From assembly GCA_027603945.1 (NCBI GenBank), contig JADIIU010000064.1, positions 1 through 64,000 on the forward strand: a DNA stretch of 64,000 nt, read 5' to 3'. This DNA is from Terramyces sp. JEL0728 (Eukaryota > Chytridiomycota > Chytridiomycetes > Rhizophydiales > Terramycetaceae). Below, in pieces: positions 53,912 to 62,708 of this stretch. Position numbers and translations under genes: made by a program. How positions within the stretch are numbered: position 1 is the stretch's first letter; every line of letters begins with the position of its first letter. The notes beneath the pieces are model-generated. The model worked only from the letters and a program-made list of their open reading frames with translations. It was not told the origin of the DNA and did not search any database.

Positions 53912-54564
53912 ATGTCTGCAACCGTCGAAAGAAATACACTGGAAACTCAAGTCTCGATATCACTGGCATTACTACAACCATCCGAATATCACACTCAACA
54001 AATTGAAATTTCCACTGGAATTGGATTCTTGGATCATGTAATTGAAATTAACGTAGATGATTCATGCGTTGGCCAAACACAGTAAATGGACATTGAGTTT
54101 GAAATGCACCGGCGATTTGTATATTGATGATCATCACACAACTGAAGATACAGGATTAGCACTGGGAACAGCGTTTTCAAAAGCATTGCAAGAACTAGCG
54201 CCAGGGATGAAGGGCATTCAGCGTTTTGGAACAGCATTCGCACCGCTAGACGAAGCACTCTCTCGTTGTGTAGTGGATATAAGTGGAAGACCAAGTGCAC
54301 ATGTGGAGTTGGATTTGAAGAGGGAAAAAATAGGGGAATTAAGTTGTGAGATGATTCCCCACTTTTTTGAATCGTTTGCTAGTAATGCTGGGTTGACTTT
54401 GCATGTTGATGTGCTGAAAGGAAAGAATGATCATCACAAGTAATATCTGTTAATTTAGAGCTGAAGCTTCGTTTAAAGCAATGGCCCTGGCTTTGAGACA
54501 AGCAGTATCATTTACTGGCGGGCAGGATGTTCCCTCAACTAAAGGTACTCTCACTACTGCTTAA
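53912..54564 (+). CDS. HIS3: Imidazoleglycerol-phosphate dehydratase (histidine biosynthesis)
   Basis: Three exons, with 19-nt introns at 54038-54056 and 54440-54458, give 204 residues, the usual fungal length. Metal-binding motifs are intact: [18 protein letters not shown] (joined by the first intron), [14 protein letters not shown] and [12 protein letters not shown], and [19 protein letters not shown] (joined by the second). The tail DVPSTKG is the family ending. The enzyme performs the sixth committed step of histidine synthesis, dehydrating IGP to imidazole-acetol phosphate with Mn. Its presence argues that the organism makes its own histidine and is not a strongly reduced parasite. Confidence 0.97.
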
Positions 54565-54607
54565 CAATAAATAGTTGTTTAAAAGCAAAAGATTTATTAA
54601 TATGGAA

Positions 54608-55756
54608 TTATACTATTCCCGCAGCAAGTATAAGACTGTCAAACGAGTTTGTGCTTGAGAGTGAAGTGTTTTTGAATCTCTTTCCAGGTAGGTACAGTTC
54701 TGGCTCATCTGCTAGCTGCGAAGTAGGTACAATACGCCATTCAGATATCGGAGCCTTCTCCCATCTACCATTGAGAAACGGAGTAAGCTGATAGCCTAGT
54801 TCTGCCAGAGTTGACAAAGCCCGTTGACACTTGTCAAACTCTGACTTTATGTATTCATAGGAATTTGGATTTGGGTCAGGGATTTTTGAGCACAGGGTGC
54901 AAGCAGGCGGACTGGATATCGTCAAATACTTGCTGTATGGCAGTCTTGGCTCGTTTCCTTTGTGTATGCATGTACATGAGCTGGCAGTTGGGGTATTTAG
55001 GAACGGGACGGATTCGGAAGAGTTCAATTGGTAGGATTTCGAAAATTCAAAATCATTAATAGTAGAGGAGAAGCTAGAGATCCCAGGAAGCTTTACAGTT
55101 TTGGTGTCTATTGGTTTGTTTAGAGATTCAGCGTTGCTTTTCCAATCAGGCCGTCTATCATTTAGCATTGGGGAGTTGCGGGACTTTGGAGAGTAGGTAG
55201 AATCACTATTGCCAGCTACATCTGTATCAGAGGAAGGAGGGGACTGGGGAAAGGAGCCTGAAGCAGCTAATATGGGAGATTCACGCAGTTCGTCTTTTCG
55301 CTTACGTTTCACCGACAGCTTTTGAATCAATTCAAAGTCAAACGTATCAAGTTGCTCTTCGGAGGTGCCATGCGCGAGCACATTTTCCCAACAAGTGCGG
55401 ATTTCAGGGCCAAGGGAAGCTTTCTTTTTCAGTTCTTTGCAGATTCTATACTTGTGCGGAGTAGGAGATATGCCTTCCAAACAATCTAGGACGGCTGCAC
55501 AATCCATTAGACGATACACCTTCAATTAGCTTTGATATACCTGTGCTCTTGATACGTTGAATCTCTTTAGGAAATATTGTTCCAAATTGGTTGATTGAAC
55601 TCTATATAGCTTGTGCTTGATGATAGTCCTTATCGCACAACACGTTTTGGCAAATGCGATTTGCTTTTCCCCGAAAGAGCTGCAGTCATAGTTTGAATGC
55701 TTGAGAACTGAAGGGGATATCAGCTTTTCCTGTTCGAGCAGCAGCTTGTCTTCCAT
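54608..55756 (-). CDS. Conserved-looking fungal protein with SRAQVYR helix motif, unknown
   Basis: Two exons with a 21-nt intron at 55520-55540 give 375 residues. The N-terminal 120 residues are helical and Cys/Lys-rich: FAKTCCAIRTIIKHKL, YFLKRFNVSRAQVYRLMDCA, then RICKELKKKA and IRTCWENVL. The intron splits SRAQ from VYRL. From memory, similar SRAQVYR segments occur in uncharacterised proteins of Mucoromycota, which may be regulators, but I cannot name a domain. A basic cluster (VKRKRKDEL) resembles a nuclear signal. The rest is Ser/Pro-rich with a Cys-containing segment (CTLCSKIP). A DNA-binding regulator is plausible but unproven. Confidence 0.65.
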
Positions 55757-56579
55757 TTTGGTGGGAGACAACTTCAGCCCTTTTTATATCGGAACAGTCA
55801 CGTGCCCGCAAAAATCAAAAGTTTAAATTTTTGTTGATTCATGCAGAAATAAAACAGAAAACGGGACTTGTTTGGATATGCCTTTAAAAATAATATTAGA
55901 TCAGACGAACGTTTTGCGGGACCGTAAATACGATTTTCTTTGATTAATCGATAAACACCTAATGAGGTAATGGAATGTGGGCATCCCCCCATTCCGCCAA
56001 AAATCACACCTTATCGCGAAAATAAATTGCGCGAAATTGCACGAACCTTTGTAGATCAAACCAATTAGCTTTTTAGGTGCATTGGAGCCAGCTCCAGAGC
56101 AGAGCTGCTTGTGAGGACTCAATGTATGCTCCGCTACGACCATAGGGATGCACTCGGAACTCTCTCCGATCGGAACAAGGATTGAAGTCGTTTTGGTTTC
56201 GGATACTTTTCGTAATAGCCCCTGGTTATTTATAATAAAACAACGAATGCACTAATGCATTTGCCCAAAAGTTACGGATTCGATATATTAAACTGCGAGC
56301 AACTGACTAGAATTACAATAATCATATGAAAGTTTATAGTCATATGAAAATTACTAATGAATGAAAGGAGAAAGACTGTCTGTGGTGGTGAAAGCACACT
56401 GATTTTGGTGGCGATGGTCTTTTATTAAACGCCTTCAAGAATCTTGAATTTCATTGGCTCCATTTTTAATATTTTCACGAATGGCCCAATTTCCGATTGC
56501 GAGTGCCCGTAATATCTTTTTCTTGTACGTTCTACATCAATGCGCTGAATTCTCCGATAGAATTACGCGTAATTTTCAA
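55757..56579. other. Long divergent spacer upstream of DRC7
   Basis: Over 800 bp between divergent genes, the second-longest gene-poor stretch. It contains a 5S-rRNA-like fragment near 56130 and AT-rich segments. An alternative DRC7 start at 56481 would shorten it. No other gene seen. Confidence 0.45.
56131..56232 (+). pseudogene. Possible 5S rRNA-like fragment
   Basis: The segment starting GCTACGACCATAGGG, followed by CTCTCCGATCGGAACA and GGTTTCGGATACTTTTCG, has the order of elements seen in 5S rRNA (5' stem with GACCATA, CCGATC loop, then the helix near GGATA-TACT). The 3' internal control region (TGGGTGACC-like) and a closing 3' stem are missing, so if related it is degenerate. Chance similarity is possible. 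Confidence 0.25.
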
Positions 56580-59272
56580 ATGCTAGCTGAGCAAGGCAGC
56601 GAACCAAACATACTCGACCCTGAAAAGGAAGAAAACACAGAAGAGGCGGCTGAAGAGAACAAGCATGCAGACGAATTATCAAAAGAAAACTCTCAAGAAC
56701 AGATTCTTGATTCAGTAGAACAACATGAACAGCAATACATTGACCAGGACGAAGAGAGGAGAGAGAAAATCAAGCAAAAGCTGTTGGATAAATCTCTTGT
56801 CCCCAAATCGTACTACTCGAATTCTGCAAGAGAAATTTTGATTTTGCAATACGTCGAAAACTTTGATAGACAGTATACGCAGATATATCCTGGAAGAAAA
56901 ACGCTGGCTTTGCATCGAGAGAACGAATTCGGAATTAGAGTACCGATTGGCTAATGTAGAAATTTGTTTGTAGCACAATTAGGCCGACAAAGCTGGAATT
57001 CAACGAAATATTTGATTTTAGGAGCTGTGCCGAATTCGTTGCAGATTTCATTGAATATCAGCCATTAAACCCCTCCCACGAATTGGTAGATTAACATTAA
57101 CCGATAGCCCAGAGTATTACCGTCGCCAACATACACTGTCGGAATTCAATCGGGAAATTCGTTTGATATGGCTACATTGCTAGTGTCGCTACTGACTGGT
57201 GTCGGATATGACGCCTATGTAGTATCGGGCTATGCGACCAAAGCTGTTACGCTGCTAGATCAAAGTAAAGCAAATGCAAAAGAATTATACGAGCTCGTAC
57301 CGGAAGCTTTCAGAGCCAAAAAGCAAGATGAAACAGCTGAAGAAGTAAAGAATAATCAAAAATACAGAGTAAAACCACCAAAGCAGCTAAAGAGTGCCTT
57401 CATCATGAAACAAGAAGCTAAACTCAAACAATTGCGGATGCAAGAAGAGCAACGATTGCGTGACCTGGCGCTGCTTGTACTATGCACTAATATAGGAACC
57501 AGAGGTGGAAGAGGAAGACAGTTTGAGAGGTTTACGGGTTCACGCTTGGGTACTTGTATTGCCTGGAAAAAGAGAGGTTTCAGAAGCATTCTTTATCGAA
57601 CCAACAACAGGAAAGATTTATGACTGCGAGCATGACCAATATCTTGGTGTTGAAAGTGTTTGGAGTGCAACAAACTACTGGGTCAACATGCAAATCTGCT
57701 ACGATGGTCTAAAAGGAATCTCTTTTGATTTGGGGGATAACGTTAAATGGGAATTTGTGCTACTGGACAACACTGTGCCAGGTGTAAAGCAAAACAAGGA
57801 TGGCGACGATGCTGGGTCTGATGAAGAAGAGGAAGAAACCAAGATCAACGAAGTGATTGATTTACCGCGTTCTTGGGTTTCCCCCATCAGCATTACTTTG
57901 GAACAATTTGAAGCTAAATGCACAAATGGCGGAAAGACCATTTACTACAAGAATGCAAAAAAGGTTTATTTTTCTAACCCAGGAAATATTTGCAAATTTC
58001 CATCGACCTGACGGGATGGTCAACAGAATCACATTCTATGAAAAAGATAAACTATATCCCAACATGACAATAGAAGTATTTGCCAACAGAAGAGATAAAC
58101 TGTTGAATAGAGTCAGGCTAAACGAAATTGTTCACGAGTTTTTCCATGCTGGTAGAACCCACGGACTTAAAGAACATATTAAGATTGATGGGAAAACCAA
58201 AGAAATGAAATTCTATGGATCAGCAAGACCTGATGGATTGGTGAACAGGACTGAGGATAACAGAAAAGTTGTATTCTTGTTTGAAGATCGCGATGACTTT
58301 TTGTGGTGCAAGAGCATTACTTATGAAACAGTTGAAGTGGATGGACTAATGGCAAGAGGACCAATGGTCAAGATGACCGAAAAATTCCTTCCAAACTCTG
58401 GTATATCTGTTCTGACATAGAAAATACTCTAAAGGATATTGCCAAAAAGACTTACTTTTGGAAAGACGAAAGAGTAACAGGTATTAACATAGATTCGTAT
58501 AAATTTCCACCTAGATGCTGGCCGCATTGTCGCGTCATTGCGAGAGTTCAGGAAACCTGCCGCAGATCAAAAAGGACAAGTATTGGATATAATGCAAGAT
58601 TTCGAAGTCGATCCTTATGTTAAACCAATGAAGAAACAGCACTTGTACAGTCAATTGACAGATCTGCTACGAACTGAGCAGCTCTTTTTACAATCAATTA
58701 AAGTGTATGAAAGGGAGCTAAGCGACATCCTGCAATTAAGAACACTTGAAGAACAAGATGTATCGCTAGTAGTATCAATCTACGATACTCTAAGAAATGA
58801 AACAAAGCTACCTGTTGACGAGCAAGGAGCCGAAATACATAAAGGCGACGAAGAAAACCAAAAATCAGTTGAAATAGACTACTTGTCACCGTTCCTAATT
58901 AATTTCGAAACCCCAGATAATCTGTCCAGAGATGACATGGTGTCAGTCAAAGACGCTTGCTTGAAATCACTTCGCGAAAGACTAGTGGAAAAAGCAAACA
59001 TAATCCAACGCAGATTAGACGAAGTAACTGCCGAGTATCAAAAACGACAGTTGGCTTATTCTAGGAATGCCGATTCCATGACCGTTGAAGATACTGAAGC
59101 CTATGTAAAGTTTTGCAACGAAGCGCTGTTCAAGATCCACATTCTTGAAAAACGGCTGGCAAAGGTAAGTTATTGTTTATTTTAGCATAAGGAGAGTGCG
59201 CCAGAGAGGTATATTGAGCTGGACGGTCGCTTACGTTCCGATCCAAGGCTTTCTGCTGCGTTTGGTCAATAA
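56580..59272 (+). CDS. DRC7: Dynein regulatory complex subunit 7 (flagellar axoneme)
   Basis: Eight exons and seven introns (56940-56959, 57086-57107, 57477-57495, 57964-57982, 58401-58420, 58474-58492, 59165-59185; 19-22 nt) give 850 residues from ATG 56580. An ATG at 56481 would add 33. The order of conserved blocks follows DRC7/CCDC135: FVCSTIRPTKLEF, a transglutaminase-like segment (SGNSFDMATLLVSLLTGVGY, DAYVVSGYATKAV), RVHAWVLVLPGKREV, SVWSATNYWVNMQ, YYKNAKKEIFANFHRPDG, FYGSARPDGLVNR and a coiled-coil C-terminus. DRC7 sits in the nexin-dynein regulatory complex of motile 9+2 flagella. The gene appears intact, so this fungus should make flagellate cells. All joins restore the family sequence. 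Confidence 0.93.
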
Positions 59273-59429
59273 AAATGTATTTTGCGATTGGATAGTAGCA
59301 GAGGTTCAAGTAGCACATTGCCTGATTGTAACATGATCGGTTTGTGCTTTAATGGAATTTTTATTGAAAAGTCTGCATTGTACCAAATTATCTCGGCTAT
59401 ACTGCAGCTTGGATTAGATGTAAGAAAGT

Positions 59430-60221
59430 TTATTGAGAATATAAGATAGGAGGTTGCTCTTCAACAGACGTTATATTTGCAGTCGAAGTTGAATTGACTG
59501 TATCCTTGGTTTCTAATTTGCTAGGTAGCAGAATAGGCGGTTGGCTAGAGGAAGTACTGTCTGATTTGGTTGGTAATAGAATTGGTATTTGATTAGAGGA
59601 TGTAATGCTTTCTGCGTAAGGTAGTCGCGGCTGGTTGTTCAATTCTGCATTGTGAATATACACTGACCGTTGGTTATGGGGAAATACATCACTTGCAGTT
59701 GATTTTGGTAAATTATTCTTGTTCGAGTCATCTTTTGAATTGAACGTTATTGTGTTTGTACTGAACATTGTTGTATCGTCACTATCTTTATGAGCCTTTT
59801 TCTTGTAGTGTCGATACCCACAAAATCCAATCCCAATTGAAGCCGCTACAGCAACAACAATCGCAATTACCAATGCATATTGAAACCTGGATTTATTGCT
59901 TCCAGGGATAAACAACTGATTGTTTTGTATATCCAAATCATCAAATGAATTATCACATGCTGGAACTGTAGTGCATTTCGCATCGTACCCACACTCAGAA
60001 TCGTTATAGTTCATTTGGTATCCTTGCAAGTCACCCTTGAACAAGTGGCAGGTTGCATCATAGTGTGTCCAGTGAGTGCAGTCAGTTGCTACTGTGCAAA
60101 GGGAAATGCAATTGGTAGAGTTTTTGCTGGCGAATACATTAATTTCGTTTGTTTTTGAAATGAACGTACAGTTGGTTGCTGTTATTCTTGAATGGACTAG
60201 CGGAAGTAGCAGGAAAAGCAT
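59430..60221 (-). CDS. Single-pass membrane protein with PAN-like Cys-rich ectodomain
   Basis: A single exon of 263 residues. A signal peptide is present (MLFLLLPLVHSRITA). The ectodomain of about 95 residues contains eight or more cysteines with a PAN/Apple-like stretch (NCISLCTVATDCTHWTHYDA, TCHLFKG). A transmembrane helix follows (YALVIAIVVAVAASIGIGFCGY), then KKKAHK. The tail is Ser/Asn-rich and carries IPILLP, QPPILLP and QPPILYS near the end, the same short motif as in the LRR proteins. PAN domains bind carbohydrate or protein; the ligand is unknown. It differs from the LRR family in having a conventional leader. Confidence 0.8.
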   Translation of the reverse strand: MLFLLLPLVHSRITATNCTFISKTNEINVFASKNSTNCISLCTVATDCTHWTHYDATCHLFKGDLQGYQMNYNDSECGYDAKCTTVPACDNSFDDLDIQNNQLFIPGSNKSRFQYALVIAIVVAVAASIGIGFCGYRHYKKKAHKDSDDTTMFSTNTITFNSKDDSNKNNLPKSTASDVFPHNQRSVYIHNAELNNQPRLPYAESITSSNQIPILLPTKSDSTSSSQPPILLPSKLETKDTVNSTSTANITSVEEQPPILYSQ

Positions 60222-60383
60222 TGTGGAAACTATTTTCGAGGCGGAGCTTTAAGCTTTGGCCAAACAAGAATTTCGTACCATTAAACTGGTCGAGGATGAT
60301 TCATCATTGTAAACGGTAACCATTTCGCTGGTATTACTGTCGAATGAACGCTGGCAAGCTAAACTCGAAAACAAATTAATATA

Positions 60384-60746
60384 TTAAGCATTATCAACAA
60401 AAGTAATGACAGGTTGATGAGATTCATTTAAGTCCTCCAGTCGATGGTCAGATATATCCTCCAGTTGGTGGTCCTCTGTGGAATAAGCAGTTTCAAAGGT
60501 ATCTATTCTATGCACTGGTACTACTTTTGGTCTATTCCTAAAACTCCTAACAAAAAACAGTAGAAATAATATCAGACATACTACCAGCATTGCTATTTCA
60601 ATGATAAATCCTGCATTCGAGTCTGGTGCTTGGGAATAATTGGCGCTTGTTTGTTGTGCTGGACTGGTTGTATGCAGACAGTCAATGTAGCATAGCTTAT
60701 CAGCCAATGTGAATGGAATTACAATGAATAGTTGGATCATTGACAT
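60384..60746 (-). CDS. Small single-pass membrane protein, unknown
   Basis: A single exon of 120 residues from ATG 60746. Signal peptide MSMIQLFIVIPFTLADK, a short ectodomain with two Cys (CYIDCLHT), a transmembrane helix (IIEIAMLVVCLILFLLFFV) and a cytosolic tail with the repeats HQLEDISDHRLEDL. The frame extends upstream without an ATG. No family recognised; located beside the PAN-like gene in the same orientation. A 5' exon with more ectodomain cannot be excluded. Confidence 0.6.
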   Translation of the reverse strand: MSMIQLFIVIPFTLADKLCYIDCLHTTSPAQQTSANYSQAPDSNAGFIIEIAMLVVCLILFLLFFVRSFRNRPKVVPVHRIDTFETAYSTEDHQLEDISDHRLEDLNESHQPVITFVDNA

Positions 60747-61002
60747 TCTGTGTGAAAAAAGAATAACTGCCTCCAAAACTGTGGACCCGTTAAATCCAGA
60801 CTTTTTTGGAAACACAATGCTTATTGCTATTTGGATTGGTATGCATGCTTCAGTGTAACTTTTATGTTTCAATAGTATATCGATTCTCTAGAACAACCCA
60901 TTTATCTGGTAATTGAACTCTACTGCAACAGTAACAAGACAGTTATGAATAGTATTCTCGTAATACTGTTGCCAGAGATACCAACAGTGGTTTTTTGTAA
61001 AA

Positions 61003-61591
61003 ATGAAAAATATCCTTGCATCTGGTTCACCTCGTAGAAAAGAAATTCTTGAGAGATTAGTAATAACCAATTAACAAGGGATTGGAATTCACAGTCCAAA
61101 TATCTGATTTCCCAGAAAACTTGTCGAAAACACTTTTACCACAAGACTATGTTTTACAAACAGCAACTGCAAAAACTCGATCAGTTTATGATAAAAACAC
61201 GGACGCATTAGTGATCGGAGCAGATACAGTCGTAGTATTAAATAACCAGATATTAGAGAAGCCGAGTTCAAAAGAACATGCATTTGAAATGCTAAAGAGT
61301 TTATCAGGAAAATCACATTTCGTATTAACTGCAGTTTGTTTGATCAAGGATGATAAAGTACACTCATTTGTTGAAAAAACAGCAGTTAATTTTGGCGATT
61401 TGAGTGATCAAGAGATTTTGGATTATGTAGAAACAGGCGAACCTATGGACAAAGCTGGCGGGTATGGGTACCAAGGATTGGGCTGTACACTGGTGAAAAG
61501 TATTGAAGGATGCTATTATAATGTGGTTGGCTTGCCAGTTTACAGACTGGTTCAGACATTGAAATCAATTGGTGTTGCAGTTGGTAAATGA
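61003..61591 (+). CDS. Maf/ASMTL-type nucleotide pyrophosphatase
   Basis: Two exons with a 19-nt intron at 61060-61078 give 189 residues. The Maf start ILASGSPRRKEILERL is encoded by exon 1. Exon 2 carries ATAKTRSV, the catalytic block VIGADTVVVLNN, the segment SGKSHFVLTAVCLI and the end motif GEPMDKAGGYGYQG. These residues form the active site of Maf proteins, house-cleaning enzymes that hydrolyse modified or non-canonical NTPs such as m7GTP or pseudo-UTP. Length and residues are complete. The eukaryotic homologue is the N-terminal half of ASMTL; no methyltransferase half is fused here. Confidence 0.94.
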
Positions 61592-61734
61592 CAGTTTCAG
61601 CTGGCAATAAACTATCTTGTAGATCTCTTTGAAACTTGTCCCACAATTTCTGTGACAGCTCGTCTTTTAGTTGAATCCAAAAAGACGTCACACTCATGCG
61701 GAACAATTTTCACGAATAAATAACAACGAATTGA

Positions 61735-62676
61735 ATGCACAGTATGTTTAAACTACTACTATTCATGTCTATTGTCTTTGCCCAGTCGACCAAGAATCCT
61801 CGGCCAACCACAGCACCGCAGCCAACAACTACCAATCCTCCAATTACAACTCCAAATCCTCCCACTACAACTCAAAACCCTCCTCTTTCAACAGATATAC
61901 CTCCACCAGTTACCGCAACTGAACATCCTAATAATCCTATAACTAGTGGACAAATCACACTGACAAATAGTGCCAATTCACCAAGTCAATCAAATTCAGG
62001 TTCAAGTGATAATACTGGTTCAGCTTCAGGAAAGCCCAATGATAATAGCGGTGGTGGGATGAGCACCAATCTAATCATTGCATTAGCTGTCTGTCTAGGT
62101 GCTGTATTCATTGGCATAGTATCATTTGCCTGTTGGAAAAGTAATGCAAAATCAGCATTAAAAACAATTACACCGCTGAAACGATCTAGCGAGCCTTCAC
62201 CAACAGTAAAGCCATTTGACCATGAAGCACGTCCAGTGCCTTATTACAACCGACCATCGCCAAAACAAGAATATAATCAAACAACTAGAGAAACAACAAA
62301 AGCAGTGTACACCCAGCAATACGCTACCTATGAAACTAATGATGACTCGTACGAGTACTATGATCAGCAGTACTACGGATATCAAAATGATCCAAACAAG
62401 ATCTACCAAAATGATCCAAACAAAGTCTACCAAAATGATCCAAACAAAGTCTACCAAAATGATCCAAGCGAGGTCTACCAGGCAAATGTATATCAAAACC
62501 AACCAAGAGAAATTCAAGAAACATTGGAACGTGGTGAAATACCTATTATGCAAGCAAAAAAATCAAGTTTAGAAGAAATACAACCACCGATCATTAACCA
62601 GCAGAAACGAGATGAAGGTACAATTCATAGTATAGATAAAGGGACTTTGCAACCACCGCTCTTGTCCCCAGAATAA
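61735..62676 (+). CDS. Mucin-like single-pass membrane protein with PP[IL][IL] tail
   Basis: A single exon of 313 residues. Signal peptide FKLLLFMSIVFAQS. The ectodomain is Thr/Pro/Asn/Ser-rich without cysteine (NPPTTTQNPPLSTDIPPP), expected to be heavily O-glycosylated. Transmembrane helix LIIALAVCLGAVFIGIVSFA, then basic SNAKSALK. The tail has a Tyr-rich run (YEYYDQQYYGYQ), a four-copy 8-residue repeat (YQNDPNKV) and ends with IQPPIINQQ and LQPPLLSPE. The design matches the neighbouring proteins despite an unrelated ectodomain. A sensor of the Wsc/Mid2-like type, with a stiff glycosylated stalk, is a reasonable but unproven comparison. Confidence 0.8.
   Translation: MHSMFKLLLFMSIVFAQSTKNPRPTTAPQPTTTNPPITTPNPPTTTQNPPLSTDIPPPVTATEHPNNPITSGQITLTNSANSPSQSNSGSSDNTGSASGKPNDNSGGGMSTNLIIALAVCLGAVFIGIVSFACWKSNAKSALKTITPLKRSSEPSPTVKPFDHEARPVPYYNRPSPKQEYNQTTRETTKAVYTQQYATYETNDDSYEYYDQQYYGYQNDPNKIYQNDPNKVYQNDPNKVYQNDPSEVYQANVYQNQPREIQETLERGEIPIMQAKKSSLEEIQPPIINQQKRDEGTIHSIDKGTLQPPLLSPE
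62380..62475 (+). repeat. 24-bp tandem repeat, four copies (YQNDPNKV)
   Basis: Four in-frame copies of a 24-bp unit in the cytoplasmic tail of the mucin-like protein. The central two are nearly identical at DNA level, implying recent expansion. Each unit holds a Tyr that could be a phosphorylation or docking site. Confidence 0.9.
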
Positions 62677-62708
62677 TATATTTTCGTCTTTTCAAAATGA
62701 ATAATTGG

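Noticed and set aside
61443..61706. Minus-strand 87-residue frame (MSVTSFWIQLKDELSQ…) over the 3' end of the Maf gene
   Set aside because: It reads as a plausible helix at its start, but it overlaps conserved Maf codons, has no family and no clear continuation.
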